Shown: one piece after another, positions 39,409 through 47,947 of the stretch | Position numbering within the stretch: the first letter of the stretch is position 1 | How the letters are laid out: each line of letters begins with the position of its first letter | From: Micromonospora zingiberis | Lineage (GTDB): Bacteria > Actinomycetota > Actinomycetes > Mycobacteriales > Micromonosporaceae | Direction: 5' to 3' | Assembly: GCF_004331455.1 (NCBI RefSeq) | Contig: NZ_SJJR01000018.1 | Span: forward strand, 58,789-122,788 | DNA: 64,000 nt | Program-made: the position numbers and the translations under genes | Notes under the pieces: generated by a model | The model's database searches: none | Seen by the model: only the letters and a program-made list of their open reading frames with translations | Told to the model about the DNA's origin: nothing

Positions 39409-41283
39409 TCAGAGGGTCAGCGTCCAGGTGTTGATGTAGCCGGTGTCACCGCCGTAGACGTCGCGCACCTGCAACCGCCAGGTGCCGTTCGCCGCCTTGC
39501 TGGACAGGTTCACCGTGTAGGTGGCGTTCACGTTGTCCGCGCCGTCGAAGATGCTGCTGTTCTTCAGCCGGTACGAGGTGCCGTCCGGGGCGAGCAGGTC
39601 GATGACCAGGTCACCACGGTAGGTGTGCACGATGTTCACCGCCACGGTCGAGGTCGACGAGGCGTTCCGGTTGCACCCGGAGATGATGATCGAGCTGGTC
39701 ACCGCCGAGCCGGCGTCCGGAATCGCGACGTCGGTGCCGTTGCTGCCGGAGCAGCCACCGCTGCCGGTGCCGGTCACCGTCAACGTGTACGTGGCGGTCC
39801 TGCTGCCGGACGCCGCGGTGCCGGTCACCGTCACCGGGTACGTGCCGGCGGGGGTGCTGGCCGAGGTGCTGATGGTCAGCGTCGACGAGCCGCCCGAGGT
39901 GACCGTGGCCGGGCTGAACGAGGCGGTCGCCCCGGACGGCAGGCCGCTGGCCGAGAGGCTGACCGACTGGGCGGAGCCGTTGGTGGTGGCGGTGCCCACG
40001 GTGGCGGTCACCGAGCCGCCCGGCGCGACCGAACCGGAGGTCGGCGACACCGAGACCGAGAAGTCGTTGGTCGGCGGCGGGGTGTCACCGTTGACCACGT
40101 AGAGCAGTTGGTTCGGGGTGCCGGTGCCCACGTTCGTGATCACGTTCGGGGTGGAGTTGTTCACCAGGTAGTCCCGCACCTGCTGCGGGGTCCACGACGG
40201 GTTGGCCGAGAGCACCAGCGCGGCGACCCCGGCGACGTGCGGCGACGCCATCGAGGTACCGCTGATGGTGTTCGTCGCGGTGTCGTTGGTGATCCACGGG
40301 GCCGTGATGTTCACGCCGGGGGCCAGGATGTCGACGCAGGTGCCGAAGTTGGAGAAGCTCGCGGCGGCGTCGTTGTTCTGGGTGGCGCCGACGGTGATCG
40401 CCGGGGCGGCGCGGGCCGGGGAGTAGTTGCAGGCGTTCTGCCGCTGGCCGAGCGCGTTGCCGTTGCCGGCGGCCACCGCGTAGGTGACACCGGAGTTGAT
40501 CGAGTTGATCACCGCGTTGTCGACCGAGGTGTTCGCGCCGCCGCCGAGGCTCATGTTGGCCACGGCGGGCTTGACCGCGTTCGCGGTGACCCAGTCGATG
40601 CCGGCGATGACTCCGGCGTTGGTGCCGCTGCCCTGGCAGTTGAGCACCTTGACGGCCACCAGCCGGGTCGCCTTGGCCACGCCGTACGCCGTGCCGCCGA
40701 CCGTGCCGGCGACGTGGGTGCCGTGACCGTTGCAGTCGGTGTTGTTGGTGTCGACCGTGTTCGTGCCCCAGGTCGCCCGGCCGCCGAAGTCCGAATGGGA
40801 CGTACGGATGCCGGTGTCGATGACGTACGAAGTCACGTTCGACGCGGTGTTGGGATAGGTGTATGAGCTGTTCAGCGGCAGGTTGCGCTGGTCGATCCGG
40901 TCCAGCCCCCAGGACGGGGGGTTCGTCTGGGTGGCGGCGATCGTCACCGTGTGGTTCTGTTCGACGTACGCCACCGCCGGGTCGGCGGCGATCCGGGCCG
41001 CCGCCTTGGCGCTGACCCGCAGCTCGGCGCCACGGATGGCCGCGCTGTACGTGCGGGCCGTCGCCCCACCGTGCCGGCTCAGCAGCCGGGTGACGGAGGA
41101 CCCGACCTGGGTGCGGGCCACCTCGCTGTTCTTGAACACGACGATGTAGCTGCCTTCGACGGCGGTGGTACCGCCGGCGCTTCGGATCGTGCCGACCGGC
41201 TCGGCGGCCATGGCCGGCGTCGCTGCCGCCACCATCGCCAGCGCGGCCAGCCCGACGAAAACGGACCTTTGTGGAAGAGCCAT
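39409..41283 (-). CDS. Secreted S8 subtilisin-like protease with P domain
   Basis: This 624-residue protein has a signal peptide (VFVGLAALAMVAAATPAMAA), an I9 inhibitor-like propeptide (SYIVVFKNSEVARTQ...VAYVEQNHTV), and the S8 domain with Asp in YVIDTGI, His in NGHGTHVAG and Ser in SGTSMASPHVAG. An immunoglobulin-like repeat region (PTSGSVAPGGSVTATV) and a C-terminal proprotein convertase P domain (IPDAGSAVTSSI...VNIVHTYRGDLVIDLLAPDG) follow. It works outside the cell on proteins. ATG 41,283 is preceded by GGAGGGAGG at a good distance, preferred to a longer upstream reading. Confidence 0.93.
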   Translation of the reverse strand: MALPQRSVFVGLAALAMVAAATPAMAAEPVGTIRSAGGTTAVEGSYIVVFKNSEVARTQVGSSVTRLLSRHGGATARTYSAAIRGAELRVSAKAAARIAADPAVAYVEQNHTVTIAATQTNPPSWGLDRIDQRNLPLNSSYTYPNTASNVTSYVIDTGIRTSHSDFGGRATWGTNTVDTNNTDCNGHGTHVAGTVGGTAYGVAKATRLVAVKVLNCQGSGTNAGVIAGIDWVTANAVKPAVANMSLGGGANTSVDNAVINSINSGVTYAVAAGNGNALGQRQNACNYSPARAAPAITVGATQNNDAAASFSNFGTCVDILAPGVNITAPWITNDTATNTISGTSMASPHVAGVAALVLSANPSWTPQQVRDYLVNNSTPNVITNVGTGTPNQLLYVVNGDTPPPTNDFSVSVSPTSGSVAPGGSVTATVGTATTNGSAQSVSLSASGLPSGATASFSPATVTSGGSSTLTISTSASTPAGTYPVTVTGTAASGSRTATYTLTVTGTGSGGCSGSNGTDVAIPDAGSAVTSSIIISGCNRNASSTSTVAVNIVHTYRGDLVIDLLAPDGTSYRLKNSSIFDGADNVNATYTVNLSSKAANGTWRLQVRDVYGGDTGYINTWTLTL

Positions 41284-41494
41284 CTTCCTACCTCCCTCCG
41301 ATCGGCTGCCATCGTCGACCCGCTCATGGCAGATTGATCGATGAATGCCGATCAAGGTGAGGGTAGTTGGCTGCGCGGAGACAGATAAACATGCCGGCTT
41401 CCCCATAACACCGAAGCGATGACCCCCCTACGGGGACGGCTACGGGAGGAACAGGGGGTGCGCCCGGATTCGCCGGGCCGGAAATCGGGCAAGG

Positions 41495-42106
41495 GTGACA
41501 GGTATGCAGAGTCACCTCGCCCTCCTGCTTCCGGTCGCCGTCGTCTGGTGGGCCGCCGGCTACCTCGCGGACGGGTTGCCACGAATGACTCACGCGCGCG
41601 GACTTCGCCGACACGCCGGCTGGCTGCTCGGGCTGACGCTGACCGGGCTCGGCCTGACGGTGGCCGTACCGATCGCCGGCCTGACCACCGCCGGACCCAC
41701 GCTGGCGGACCGGGCCGCGGGTGGACTCGCACTCGCCGCCGTACCCGCGCTGGTGGTGGCGATCTGCACCGTACGCCGGGTACGCCGACTCCGGGCCGGT
41801 GCGGGCGCGCTGGCCGTCACCAGCCGGACACCCGCGCCGCACGGGCTGCGGGCCGCCGCCGCGCACCCGCTGATCGGGCTGCCGTTGCAGGTGACCGGGC
41901 TGGCCCTGCTGCCCGCCCTGATCGCGGCCAGCGGCGCCAGCCAACTCTTCGGGCCTGGTGCCACCGGACCGGCCGTGACCATCGGAGCGCTGGGCGTCAT
42001 GGCCATCGGCGTACGCCACGCGCTGCGCCACAACCGGCTCGCCGAGCGGGCCATGCCGCAGCGGTCCGCGACCTCAGCGCGACCGGCCGGCGCCCTGCAC
42101 GTATAG
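41495..42106 (+). CDS. Hypothetical multi-pass membrane protein
   Basis: The 203-residue protein has five or so hydrophobic helices (LALLLPVAVVWWAAGYLA, WLLGLTLTGLGLTVAVPIAGL, GGLALAAVPALVVAI, IGLPLQVTGLALLPALIAA, AVTIGALGVMAIG) with Arg-rich loops. A GTG start (41,495) or an ATG three codons later (41,504) is possible. No family is recognised. It is convergent with, and overlaps by 33 bp, the next gene on the other strand. Confidence 0.65.
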   Translation: MTGMQSHLALLLPVAVVWWAAGYLADGLPRMTHARGLRRHAGWLLGLTLTGLGLTVAVPIAGLTTAGPTLADRAAGGLALAAVPALVVAICTVRRVRRLRAGAGALAVTSRTPAPHGLRAAAAHPLIGLPLQVTGLALLPALIAASGASQLFGPGATGPAVTIGALGVMAIGVRHALRHNRLAERAMPQRSATSARPAGALHV

Positions 42107-42478
42107 CAACTCCAGGATCGCCCGGGTCGCCTCGAACCAGCGGTCGAGCCAGCCGGGCGGCGGCACGCTGCCCTTCGGCGGCAACTCCATCAGCAGCCCA
42201 CGCAGCAGCGGATGGTCCACAAGCGAGCCGTCGTCCACCGTCGACCAGCCAGCGGCCGGGAACGACGGCTCGGTGAGCGGGTTCGGATCCAGTGACGGCA
42301 GCGTCAGCGGCGACGTGACCTGCTCGGCCGGCGGCGCGACGTCCCGCCCGGCGTGCTCGGCGTCCGTCGACACCACCTCGGTCAACACAGTGTCCCGCCT
42401 GGCCCCGCGATACTTCCCGCCGAACCGCTCCGGCTTACCCGGCCCGTTGGTGAGGTTGTCCGACCCGATACTCGTCAT
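42074..42478 (-). CDS. Hypothetical protein, 134 residues
   Basis: A soluble, proline-rich protein with a C-terminal helix (GWLDRWFEATRAILELLYVQG) that looks like a packed amphipathic segment, and a middle of low complexity (PLTLPSLDPNPLTEPSFPAAG). ATG 42,478 lies about 200 bp before the DUF397 gene on the same strand. I recognise no domain. The 3' end overlaps the convergent membrane-protein gene. Confidence 0.6.
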   Translation of the reverse strand: MTSIGSDNLTNGPGKPERFGGKYRGARRDTVLTEVVSTDAEHAGRDVAPPAEQVTSPLTLPSLDPNPLTEPSFPAAGWSTVDDGSLVDHPLLRGLLMELPPKGSVPPPGWLDRWFEATRAILELLYVQGAGRSR

Positions 42479-42681
42479 CCGTCTCGCCTGCCTCGCTCGG
42501 TTACCCGCCCTGCTCGGGGGGATGTCGACCAGCGCGTACCGACAGGTACAACGAGACGGGTACGAAGTGGCGACGGCAGTCGACGGGTCCTGCGCTGCGA
42601 CCCCGTCACCGCGCCACCCGGGGCGGACGACGTGGTCCCCGTCCGGCGAGGCCGGGCGGGGACCACGTCGCTGCTACGGGA

Positions 42682-42909
42682 TCAGGCCCGTCCGAACGCG
42701 CCATCCCGAGTGCTGGCGACGAAGGCGTGCCAGTCACCCGGGGTGAAGACCAGGGCCGGGCCGGCCTTGTCCTTCGAGTCCCGTACTCCGACCGCCCCGG
42801 TCACGTACGCCACCTCAACGCAGTTGTCGCAGTTCGGCCCGCTCTTCGAGCTCTTGAACCAAAGCGCCTGCGTCAGGTCCACGGGGAATCCTTGCGTCGC
42901 CATTTCCAC
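42682..42909 (-). CDS. DUF397 domain protein
   Basis: This 75-residue protein has the DUF397 pattern: ALWFKSSKSGPNCDNCVEVAYV, VGVRDSKDKAGPALVFTPGDWHAFV. Such proteins are small partners of XRE/DUF5753 regulators and behave as antitoxin-like or developmental regulators in Streptomyces. It overlaps the end of the XRE gene by 37 bp; an ATG two codons later is an alternative start. The pair is a standard actinobacterial module. Confidence 0.92.
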   Translation of the reverse strand: MEMATQGFPVDLTQALWFKSSKSGPNCDNCVEVAYVTGAVGVRDSKDKAGPALVFTPGDWHAFVASTRDGAFGRA

Positions 42910-43754
42910 AGCGGCTCCTCTGCCAGTTTCGCGATGTATCCGACGGACTCCTCCGGACGCATGGCCGCTGCTCGAATGTGATCGAAGATGAAGCTGTACT
43001 TCTGTAGTTCGTCGCTCTTCTCCAGGAAGAGCCCACCCGTGGCGTTCTCTGCGTACACGACATCCGGATCACCGGGTTCGGGGAAGCTGAGGATCGTGAA
43101 GGTGCCGTCCATGCCCGCGTGGGCCCCGACGTCGAACGGCAGGACCTGCAACGTCACATTCGGCAACTGGGCTATCTCCACCAACCGTTTCAGCTGGTCA
43201 CGCATGACCGTGTCCCCGCCTACCGGACGGCTCATCACCGCTTCATCGAGCACCACCCACAGATCGACCGGATCATCCTGGGTCAACAACGACTGACGGC
43301 CGAGTCGGACACGCACCCGTTGCCGCACCTGTTCCGGCGTGAAATCAGGGCGGGCGGCACGGATCATCGCGCTGGCGTAGTCCTCGGTCTCCAGCAGTCC
43401 GGGAACCACCTGCTGTTCGTACGCCCGGATGGAACCGGCCGCGGCCTCCAGGCCCACGTACGCACCGACCAACACCGTGCTGTACGGATGCCACCAGCCC
43501 TTCTGCCGGGCCTCCCGGGCGATCTGCACCAGCTCGTCGCTCTCGGCCCCGACCACCCCGTAGATCCGGAGCATGTCCCGCACGTCCCGGGGTGTCGCGG
43601 TGGTGTGGCCGGTCTCGATCCGCGAGATCTTCGACGCCGAGCACTCAAGTTGCTCGGCGACGGCCTCGATGGTGATACCGGCCGCCTCGCGTTGTCGGCG
43701 AAGCTCCGCGCCAAGACGGCGCCGCCGGATGGTCGGGCTGCGCCGCTCGCTCAC
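42873..43754 (-). CDS. XRE-family regulator with DUF5753 ligand domain
   Basis: GTG 43,754 is used because GAGAGGTGA precedes it. The 293-residue protein has an N-terminal helix-turn-helix (LGAELRRQREAAGITIEAVAEQLECSASKISRIETG) and a DUF5753 domain (YEQQVVPGLLETEDYASAMI, LWVVLDEAVMSRPVGG, NVTLQVLPFDVGAHAGMDGTFTIL). Family members control development or antibiotic production and are paired with DUF397 proteins, here overlapping downstream. Confidence 0.9.
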   Translation of the reverse strand: MSERRSPTIRRRRLGAELRRQREAAGITIEAVAEQLECSASKISRIETGHTTATPRDVRDMLRIYGVVGAESDELVQIAREARQKGWWHPYSTVLVGAYVGLEAAAGSIRAYEQQVVPGLLETEDYASAMIRAARPDFTPEQVRQRVRVRLGRQSLLTQDDPVDLWVVLDEAVMSRPVGGDTVMRDQLKRLVEIAQLPNVTLQVLPFDVGAHAGMDGTFTILSFPEPGDPDVVYAENATGGLFLEKSDELQKYSFIFDHIRAAAMRPEESVGYIAKLAEEPLWKWRRKDSPWT

Positions 43755-44164
43755 GGTGTCACCTCTCCGCATCGCCGCGCCGCTGCTTACCACCCGCCTG
43801 GGGCGCGACCGTCGGGCGGCGGGCGTTCGCGGCATGGGGGTGGTGCCGGTCCTCGACCGGCCGCGACGGGCGAAACCGGCTCTCAGTGTGCCGTCCGGGT
43901 GGTGGCACGTTCAAGCGCCGTTTCACGCGAGCCGCTCACGTATCGGCAAAAGTCGACGTGCAACTTGCATCAAGCACGACGCTGATGCACTCTGTCCGTA
44001 TGACACGGGCTACGCACCGTCTCGATACAGTCTCCCCCTGTGATCAACACGGCGTAGACGGAGGCAACGGGTAGGCGAGACACGACCTCGCCACCGGAGC
44101 CGTCCCACTTCCCCCCGATCAGCCTTGCCGGCCTTCCCCGCCGGCCGACCCTTCAGGAGCCCAT
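43755..44164. other. 410-bp intergenic region
   Basis: No convincing gene. TGCATCA (43,966-43,972) and TGATGCA (43,983-43,989) form a 7-bp inverted repeat that may be a regulatory site for the genes on either side. A TACAGT -10-like box near 44,030 faces the next gene but has no good -35. Confidence 0.35.
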
Positions 44165-44455
44165 GTGCTTCCCCGCTCCGGTGACGTGCTGCACGTGACA
44201 AGCGCGGCGAGTGTCCAGTTCCTCAAACCGATTCTCTTCCGGGTGATCCGGGTGCTGGACCGGCCCACCTATGACGGCTGGCTCTGGCTCGAAGGCTACG
44301 AGTTGAACGCGGCGGGGGACGCGGTCAACCGTCGGTCGATCTTCGTCCAACGGGCGGGACTGCAACTGGTGCAGGCCGCCCCGCAGCCACGACAGCACAC
44401 CGTCCGCCCGGCCCGGCGGCCCCAGCCCACCCGGACCCCGGCCCGCGTCGGCTGA
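44165..44455 (+). CDS. Conserved hypothetical protein, 96 residues
   Basis: The GTG start gives VLPRSGDVLHVT..ASVQFLKPILFRVIRVLDRPTYDGWLWLEGYELN...RRSIFVQRAGLQ, a compact strand-rich fold, then a basic proline-rich tail. I have the impression of close relatives in Micromonospora and Streptomyces, always hypothetical. An ATG two bases upstream is in another frame. Nothing indicates function. Confidence 0.65.
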   Translation: MLPRSGDVLHVTSAASVQFLKPILFRVIRVLDRPTYDGWLWLEGYELNAAGDAVNRRSIFVQRAGLQLVQAAPQPRQHTVRPARRPQPTRTPARVG

Positions 44456-44554
44456 GCCTTCGGAACACCCGCCGAGGGGCACGCCGGCGCCATAGAATCG
44501 GTGTGCCCACCCCGGCACGTCTCCACCCCGCGCGTCCAGGACCCCGAACCTGGG

Positions 44555-44989
44555 ATGGCCATGGTCAATCTGTCCGCGCGGCGGCCCCATCGGTCCCGTA
44601 TCGCCTATGCCTTCGGAATCCTGGCACTGCTCGGTGCCGCCATCACCCTGGTGGTGCTGGTCCGAGATCCTGCCCTGTCGTCCACCCGGCTGGCCGAACC
44701 GCTCCCCGCCCCCGAGATCACGGTGGTGGAGACCGCCCCGACCGGGCCGGGAGGCTTTCCATCCTCCTGGGACGAGTTCGCCCCCGACAGCCCCGATGGT
44801 CCGGCCGCGATGCTCGGCGACGCCGAGCCGTCGGCCGACCCCTCGCACCGGGCGGCGACACCCGATCGAACGGCTGGTGGACACAGCTCCGACGAACTCA
44901 GCCGATCGCTGTTCTGGTCCGGCGTCTTCGGGCTGGCCATCTCGCTCGCCGGACTCGGGCTGGTCGGCACCAGACGGCGCATGTGGTGA
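44555..44989 (+). CDS. Hypothetical two-helix membrane protein
   Basis: This 144-residue protein has two transmembrane helices, one near the start (AYAFGILALLGAAITLVVLV) and one at the C-terminus (SLFWSGVFGLAISLAGLGLVG), with a Pro/Asp-rich loop of about 75 residues. ATG 44,555 with a second ATG two codons later. It ends ten bases before the convergent PASTA gene. Not recognised. Confidence 0.6.
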   Translation: MAMVNLSARRPHRSRIAYAFGILALLGAAITLVVLVRDPALSSTRLAEPLPAPEITVVETAPTGPGGFPSSWDEFAPDSPDGPAAMLGDAEPSADPSHRAATPDRTAGGHSSDELSRSLFWSGVFGLAISLAGLGLVGTRRRMW

Positions 44990-44999
44990 CCACGGGCGC

Positions 45000-45752
45000 T
45001 CACCCGGTGGTGGGGCTCGCCGTGGTCGTCGGATCGACGGTCGGCTCGGAGGCGGTCGGCTCCGCCGTCGTCGGTGACGGGCTCGGGCTGGCCGTGGCGA
45101 CCACCAGCGTGACCACATCCCCCGCCTGGACCGGATCACCCGCCGCCGGGTCGGTGGCGATCACGGTGCCGGCTCGCTGGTCCGAGGGGCGGTACTGCAC
45201 CCGGTGGTCGAGGTCGAGCTGGTCCAGCATCGCCCGGGCCGCCCCCTCGGACAGTCCGACAAGTGGCGGCATCGGCAGCGCGGTCGGCGCCGCGCTGGTC
45301 GTGGGCGCCGCCGAGGGCGAGCGGGTCGGTGCGGCCGAGGCGCTCGTCGGTGCGGCCGAGGTCGGCTGCGGGGATGGCGGCGTGCCGCCATCGGAGTCCA
45401 CCGCCTGACGCGCCAGCCACAGCCCGACCCCGAGCAGACCGATCAACAGCAGCACGACGATGCCCCAGACGATCGGCAGCCACCACGCGCGGCCGGCCGG
45501 CTCATCGCCGTACCACTCGCCACCTGCCAGCTCACGGTCGGCACCGGGACGGAGCGACGGCACCTCCGCCCGCCCCGACCAGGGCGCCGGCTCGGACCGT
45601 TGGGCCGGCGGCACCGGCATGGTCGCGTCCGCGCCCCTGGATTCGGGCGTACCGCCCAGCGGGGCGGTTTCGTCGGGATCACCAGCGGCCGGAGGCAGCG
45701 GACGTGTCTGGTCGTCCGGCTGCTCCTCACCTCGTTCGCTGCGCTCGCTCAT
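45000..45752 (-). CDS. Single-PASTA-domain membrane protein
   Basis: The 250-residue protein has a hydrophilic acidic/proline N-terminal half (cytoplasmic), one transmembrane helix (WWLPIVWGIVVLLLIGLLGVGLWLA), a Ser/Thr/Pro/Ala linker and one PASTA domain (PLVGLSEGAARAMLDQLDLDHRV..., GDPVQAGDVVTLVVA), then an Ala/Pro/Thr tail. PASTA domains bind peptidoglycan; without a kinase it may be a wall sensor or scaffold. It shares the region with another PASTA protein on the same strand. Confidence 0.82.
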   Translation of the reverse strand: MSERSERGEEQPDDQTRPLPPAAGDPDETAPLGGTPESRGADATMPVPPAQRSEPAPWSGRAEVPSLRPGADRELAGGEWYGDEPAGRAWWLPIVWGIVVLLLIGLLGVGLWLARQAVDSDGGTPPSPQPTSAAPTSASAAPTRSPSAAPTTSAAPTALPMPPLVGLSEGAARAMLDQLDLDHRVQYRPSDQRAGTVIATDPAAGDPVQAGDVVTLVVATASPSPSPTTAEPTASEPTVDPTTTASPTTG

Positions 45753-45824
45753 GCCGGCACCCCCACCTTTGTCAACCTAACGCTTCCACAGGCCATCGGC
45801 CGGCATCAGCGTGTCGGGTGCCCG

Positions 45825-46502
45825 TCACTGCGACGAAGAGCTGTCCTCGTCGTCCGCGGGCGTACCGCACGAGATGGAGACGACGTCGTTCCACTGCCGG
45901 AGGGTGCCGCCCGGCGGGTCCTGGGCGGTGACCGTCCCGGTCCGTCCGGTCGGGAAGCGCGGTGAGAAGCCGTCATCGACCAGCTCCGCTCCAGCGTCCC
46001 GACACCTCTCCCCGATCAGGTCCGGCACCTCGTTCGGGGGAGCGGCCCCGGCCACGATGACCTTGACGGTGATGCCGCGCCGAACCGGCGTACCGGCGGG
46101 CGGGTCGGTGCTTCGTACGCTGGAATTGTCGCCGCTACCGAAGACGAAGCTCCAGCCCAGCCCACGCTTGCGCAGCTCGTCCCGGGCCTCCTCGAAGTCC
46201 AGGCCGACCAGGTCGGGCACGGTCAACCCGGTAGGGCGCGGCGGCGTGGCGCTGGTCGGCGCGGAACTGGGTGTGGGTCGTTCGCGCGGTGTCGGCGTGG
46301 CCGCTGCGCTGGGACTGCGGCTGCCGTCGGCGACGACGGGCGGATTCTGCGGCGGCTTCTGGTCACCGGCGAGCACCCATCCACCGGCCGCTCCGATCAC
46401 CGCCAGTAGCACCGCCGCAACGCCACCACCGACCAGCATCGTCGTCCGATCGGGACGGGTGTCAGCCCGCTCCGGCCGCCCATCCGTGATCCCGTCCGTC
46501 AT
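45825..46502 (-). CDS. Membrane protein with two PASTA domains
   Basis: ATG 46,502 gives 225 residues: a short N-terminus, one transmembrane helix (LVGGGVAAVLLAVIGAAGGWVLAG), a proline/threonine linker, and two PASTA units (VPDLVGLDFEEARDELRKRGLGW..., VPDLIGERCRDAGAELVDDGF...), ending in an acidic/serine tail. Like its downstream neighbour it lacks a kinase. The upstream extension of this frame has no good start. Confidence 0.82.
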   Translation of the reverse strand: MTDGITDGRPERADTRPDRTTMLVGGGVAAVLLAVIGAAGGWVLAGDQKPPQNPPVVADGSRSPSAAATPTPRERPTPSSAPTSATPPRPTGLTVPDLVGLDFEEARDELRKRGLGWSFVFGSGDNSSVRSTDPPAGTPVRRGITVKVIVAGAAPPNEVPDLIGERCRDAGAELVDDGFSPRFPTGRTGTVTAQDPPGGTLRQWNDVVSISCGTPADDEDSSSSQ

Positions 46503-46623
46503 TGCGCCCACCGCCTTATCACCGGCGACCGTACTCGCCGACGCCAAGCACCGTCCGTCACCTTCACCGCCCGGTACGGCGCACGACTCGCCGCACCGAG
46601 CACAGGACGTTACGCTGCCCGGC

Positions 46624-47943
46624 ATGGCCAGACAGGGCTGGGGAGGATCGATCGCCACCGCGGCCGGCGTGGCAGCCGGCGCCGGTGCCGCCCAACTGGG
46701 CTTCGGTTACGGCCTGGGCATTCTGAACTGGGCGCCGGCCGAGCCGACCGCCGGCACCGCAGCCTGGGTGGCCAGCCTAATCTGGGCCACCTGGATCGCG
46801 GCCACCTCGACCATCTTCGGCGCGGTCTGCGCGCAGCGGCTCCGCGACCGCCGACCGGCCAAGGCCGAAGCCGCCCCGGCCGGCGACAGCGGTCCGTTGC
46901 CGCAGGCCAGCGGGCGCAGCGACGGCCCCTGGTGGATCGCCCTGGCCGTGGCCGCCGCCCTGGGCGCACTGATCACCGTGCTGCTGGTCGCGGTGCCCGC
47001 CCGGGTCGCGGTGGTACCGGACACCCCCTCCCCACGGGACATGGCCGCGGGATATGCCGCAGTCGGCGTACTGGTGGGGGCGTTGGTGGCGCTCTGGTCG
47101 CTACGCTGCCGGGCCGCCGCCACCAACGTCATCGCCACCGCCGGCTGGCTGTGGCTGCTCGCCGTGGTCGCCGTGGTCGACTCGGTCCTCGCCGGTCGAG
47201 GGCTGACCACCGCCCAGTTGGGCATCTGGCAGCTCAGTTCCGACAGTGACCAGTTCTGGATCCGCGACTACTTCTACTGGCCCGGGGCGATCCTCTCGCT
47301 CGGGTCGGCGCTGGTGATCGGTGCGCTGGCCGCCCGGCGGGGCGTCCGCGACGCCGAGCGTCGGGTCGGCGCCACCGCCTCGGGTGCGGCCGGTCCACTG
47401 CTGGTGGCGGTCGCCTACATCCTGGCCGTACCGAGGTTGACGGCGATCAGTCCGGAGCAGGTGTCGGCCCACCTCATCGCCCCGTACGCGGCGATCGTCG
47501 GAGTCGGCGGTTCCGTTCTGGTCGCGGCGCTCGCCCAACGGGCCGCCCGGACCGGGACGAGCCAGCCGACCGACGACGGCGCACCCACCCCGATCGTGCC
47601 GCGCCAGCGGGTCGGCGACGCCGACAGCGTGCGGACCCAGGCCACCACCGACCCGGCTGACCGCAGCACCACCGCCGACCTGGCCGACCACAGCAGCGAA
47701 CCGGCGGCGGCCGGCGTCACCACCGGTACGGCCACCCGGCGACGTACCCCGTCCACGCGGAGCGCGCCGGTCGCCTCGCCGAAGACGCCGACCCAGAGTC
47801 CGACGACCCCGACCGACCAGCAACAGGACGTTACGGCGGTCACCGCGACCGGGACGCAGGACGATTCGGGTGTCGAGCCGGAAGCCGGCACCACGTCGGA
47901 GAACCCGGGTCGACGGGCCCGACCGCCGCGTCGGGCCCGTTGA
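46624..47943 (+). CDS. Hypothetical membrane protein with long disordered C-terminus
   Basis: This 439-residue protein begins MARQGWGGSIATAAGVAAGAGAAQLGFGYGLG and has about seven hydrophobic helices up to residue 300 (WWIALAVAAALGALITVLLVAVPA, LVGALVALWSLR, WLWLLAVVAVVDSVLAG and others). From about residue 315 it is Thr/Ala/Pro/Asp-rich and probably disordered, ending in an Arg-rich tail. Related proteins occur widely in Micromonosporaceae without known function. It is divergent from the two-PASTA protein, sharing 121 bp. Confidence 0.75.
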   Translation: MARQGWGGSIATAAGVAAGAGAAQLGFGYGLGILNWAPAEPTAGTAAWVASLIWATWIAATSTIFGAVCAQRLRDRRPAKAEAAPAGDSGPLPQASGRSDGPWWIALAVAAALGALITVLLVAVPARVAVVPDTPSPRDMAAGYAAVGVLVGALVALWSLRCRAAATNVIATAGWLWLLAVVAVVDSVLAGRGLTTAQLGIWQLSSDSDQFWIRDYFYWPGAILSLGSALVIGALAARRGVRDAERRVGATASGAAGPLLVAVAYILAVPRLTAISPEQVSAHLIAPYAAIVGVGGSVLVAALAQRAARTGTSQPTDDGAPTPIVPRQRVGDADSVRTQATTDPADRSTTADLADHSSEPAAAGVTTGTATRRRTPSTRSAPVASPKTPTQSPTTPTDQQQDVTAVTATGTQDDSGVEPEAGTTSENPGRRARPPRRAR

Positions 47944-47947
47944 TCGG

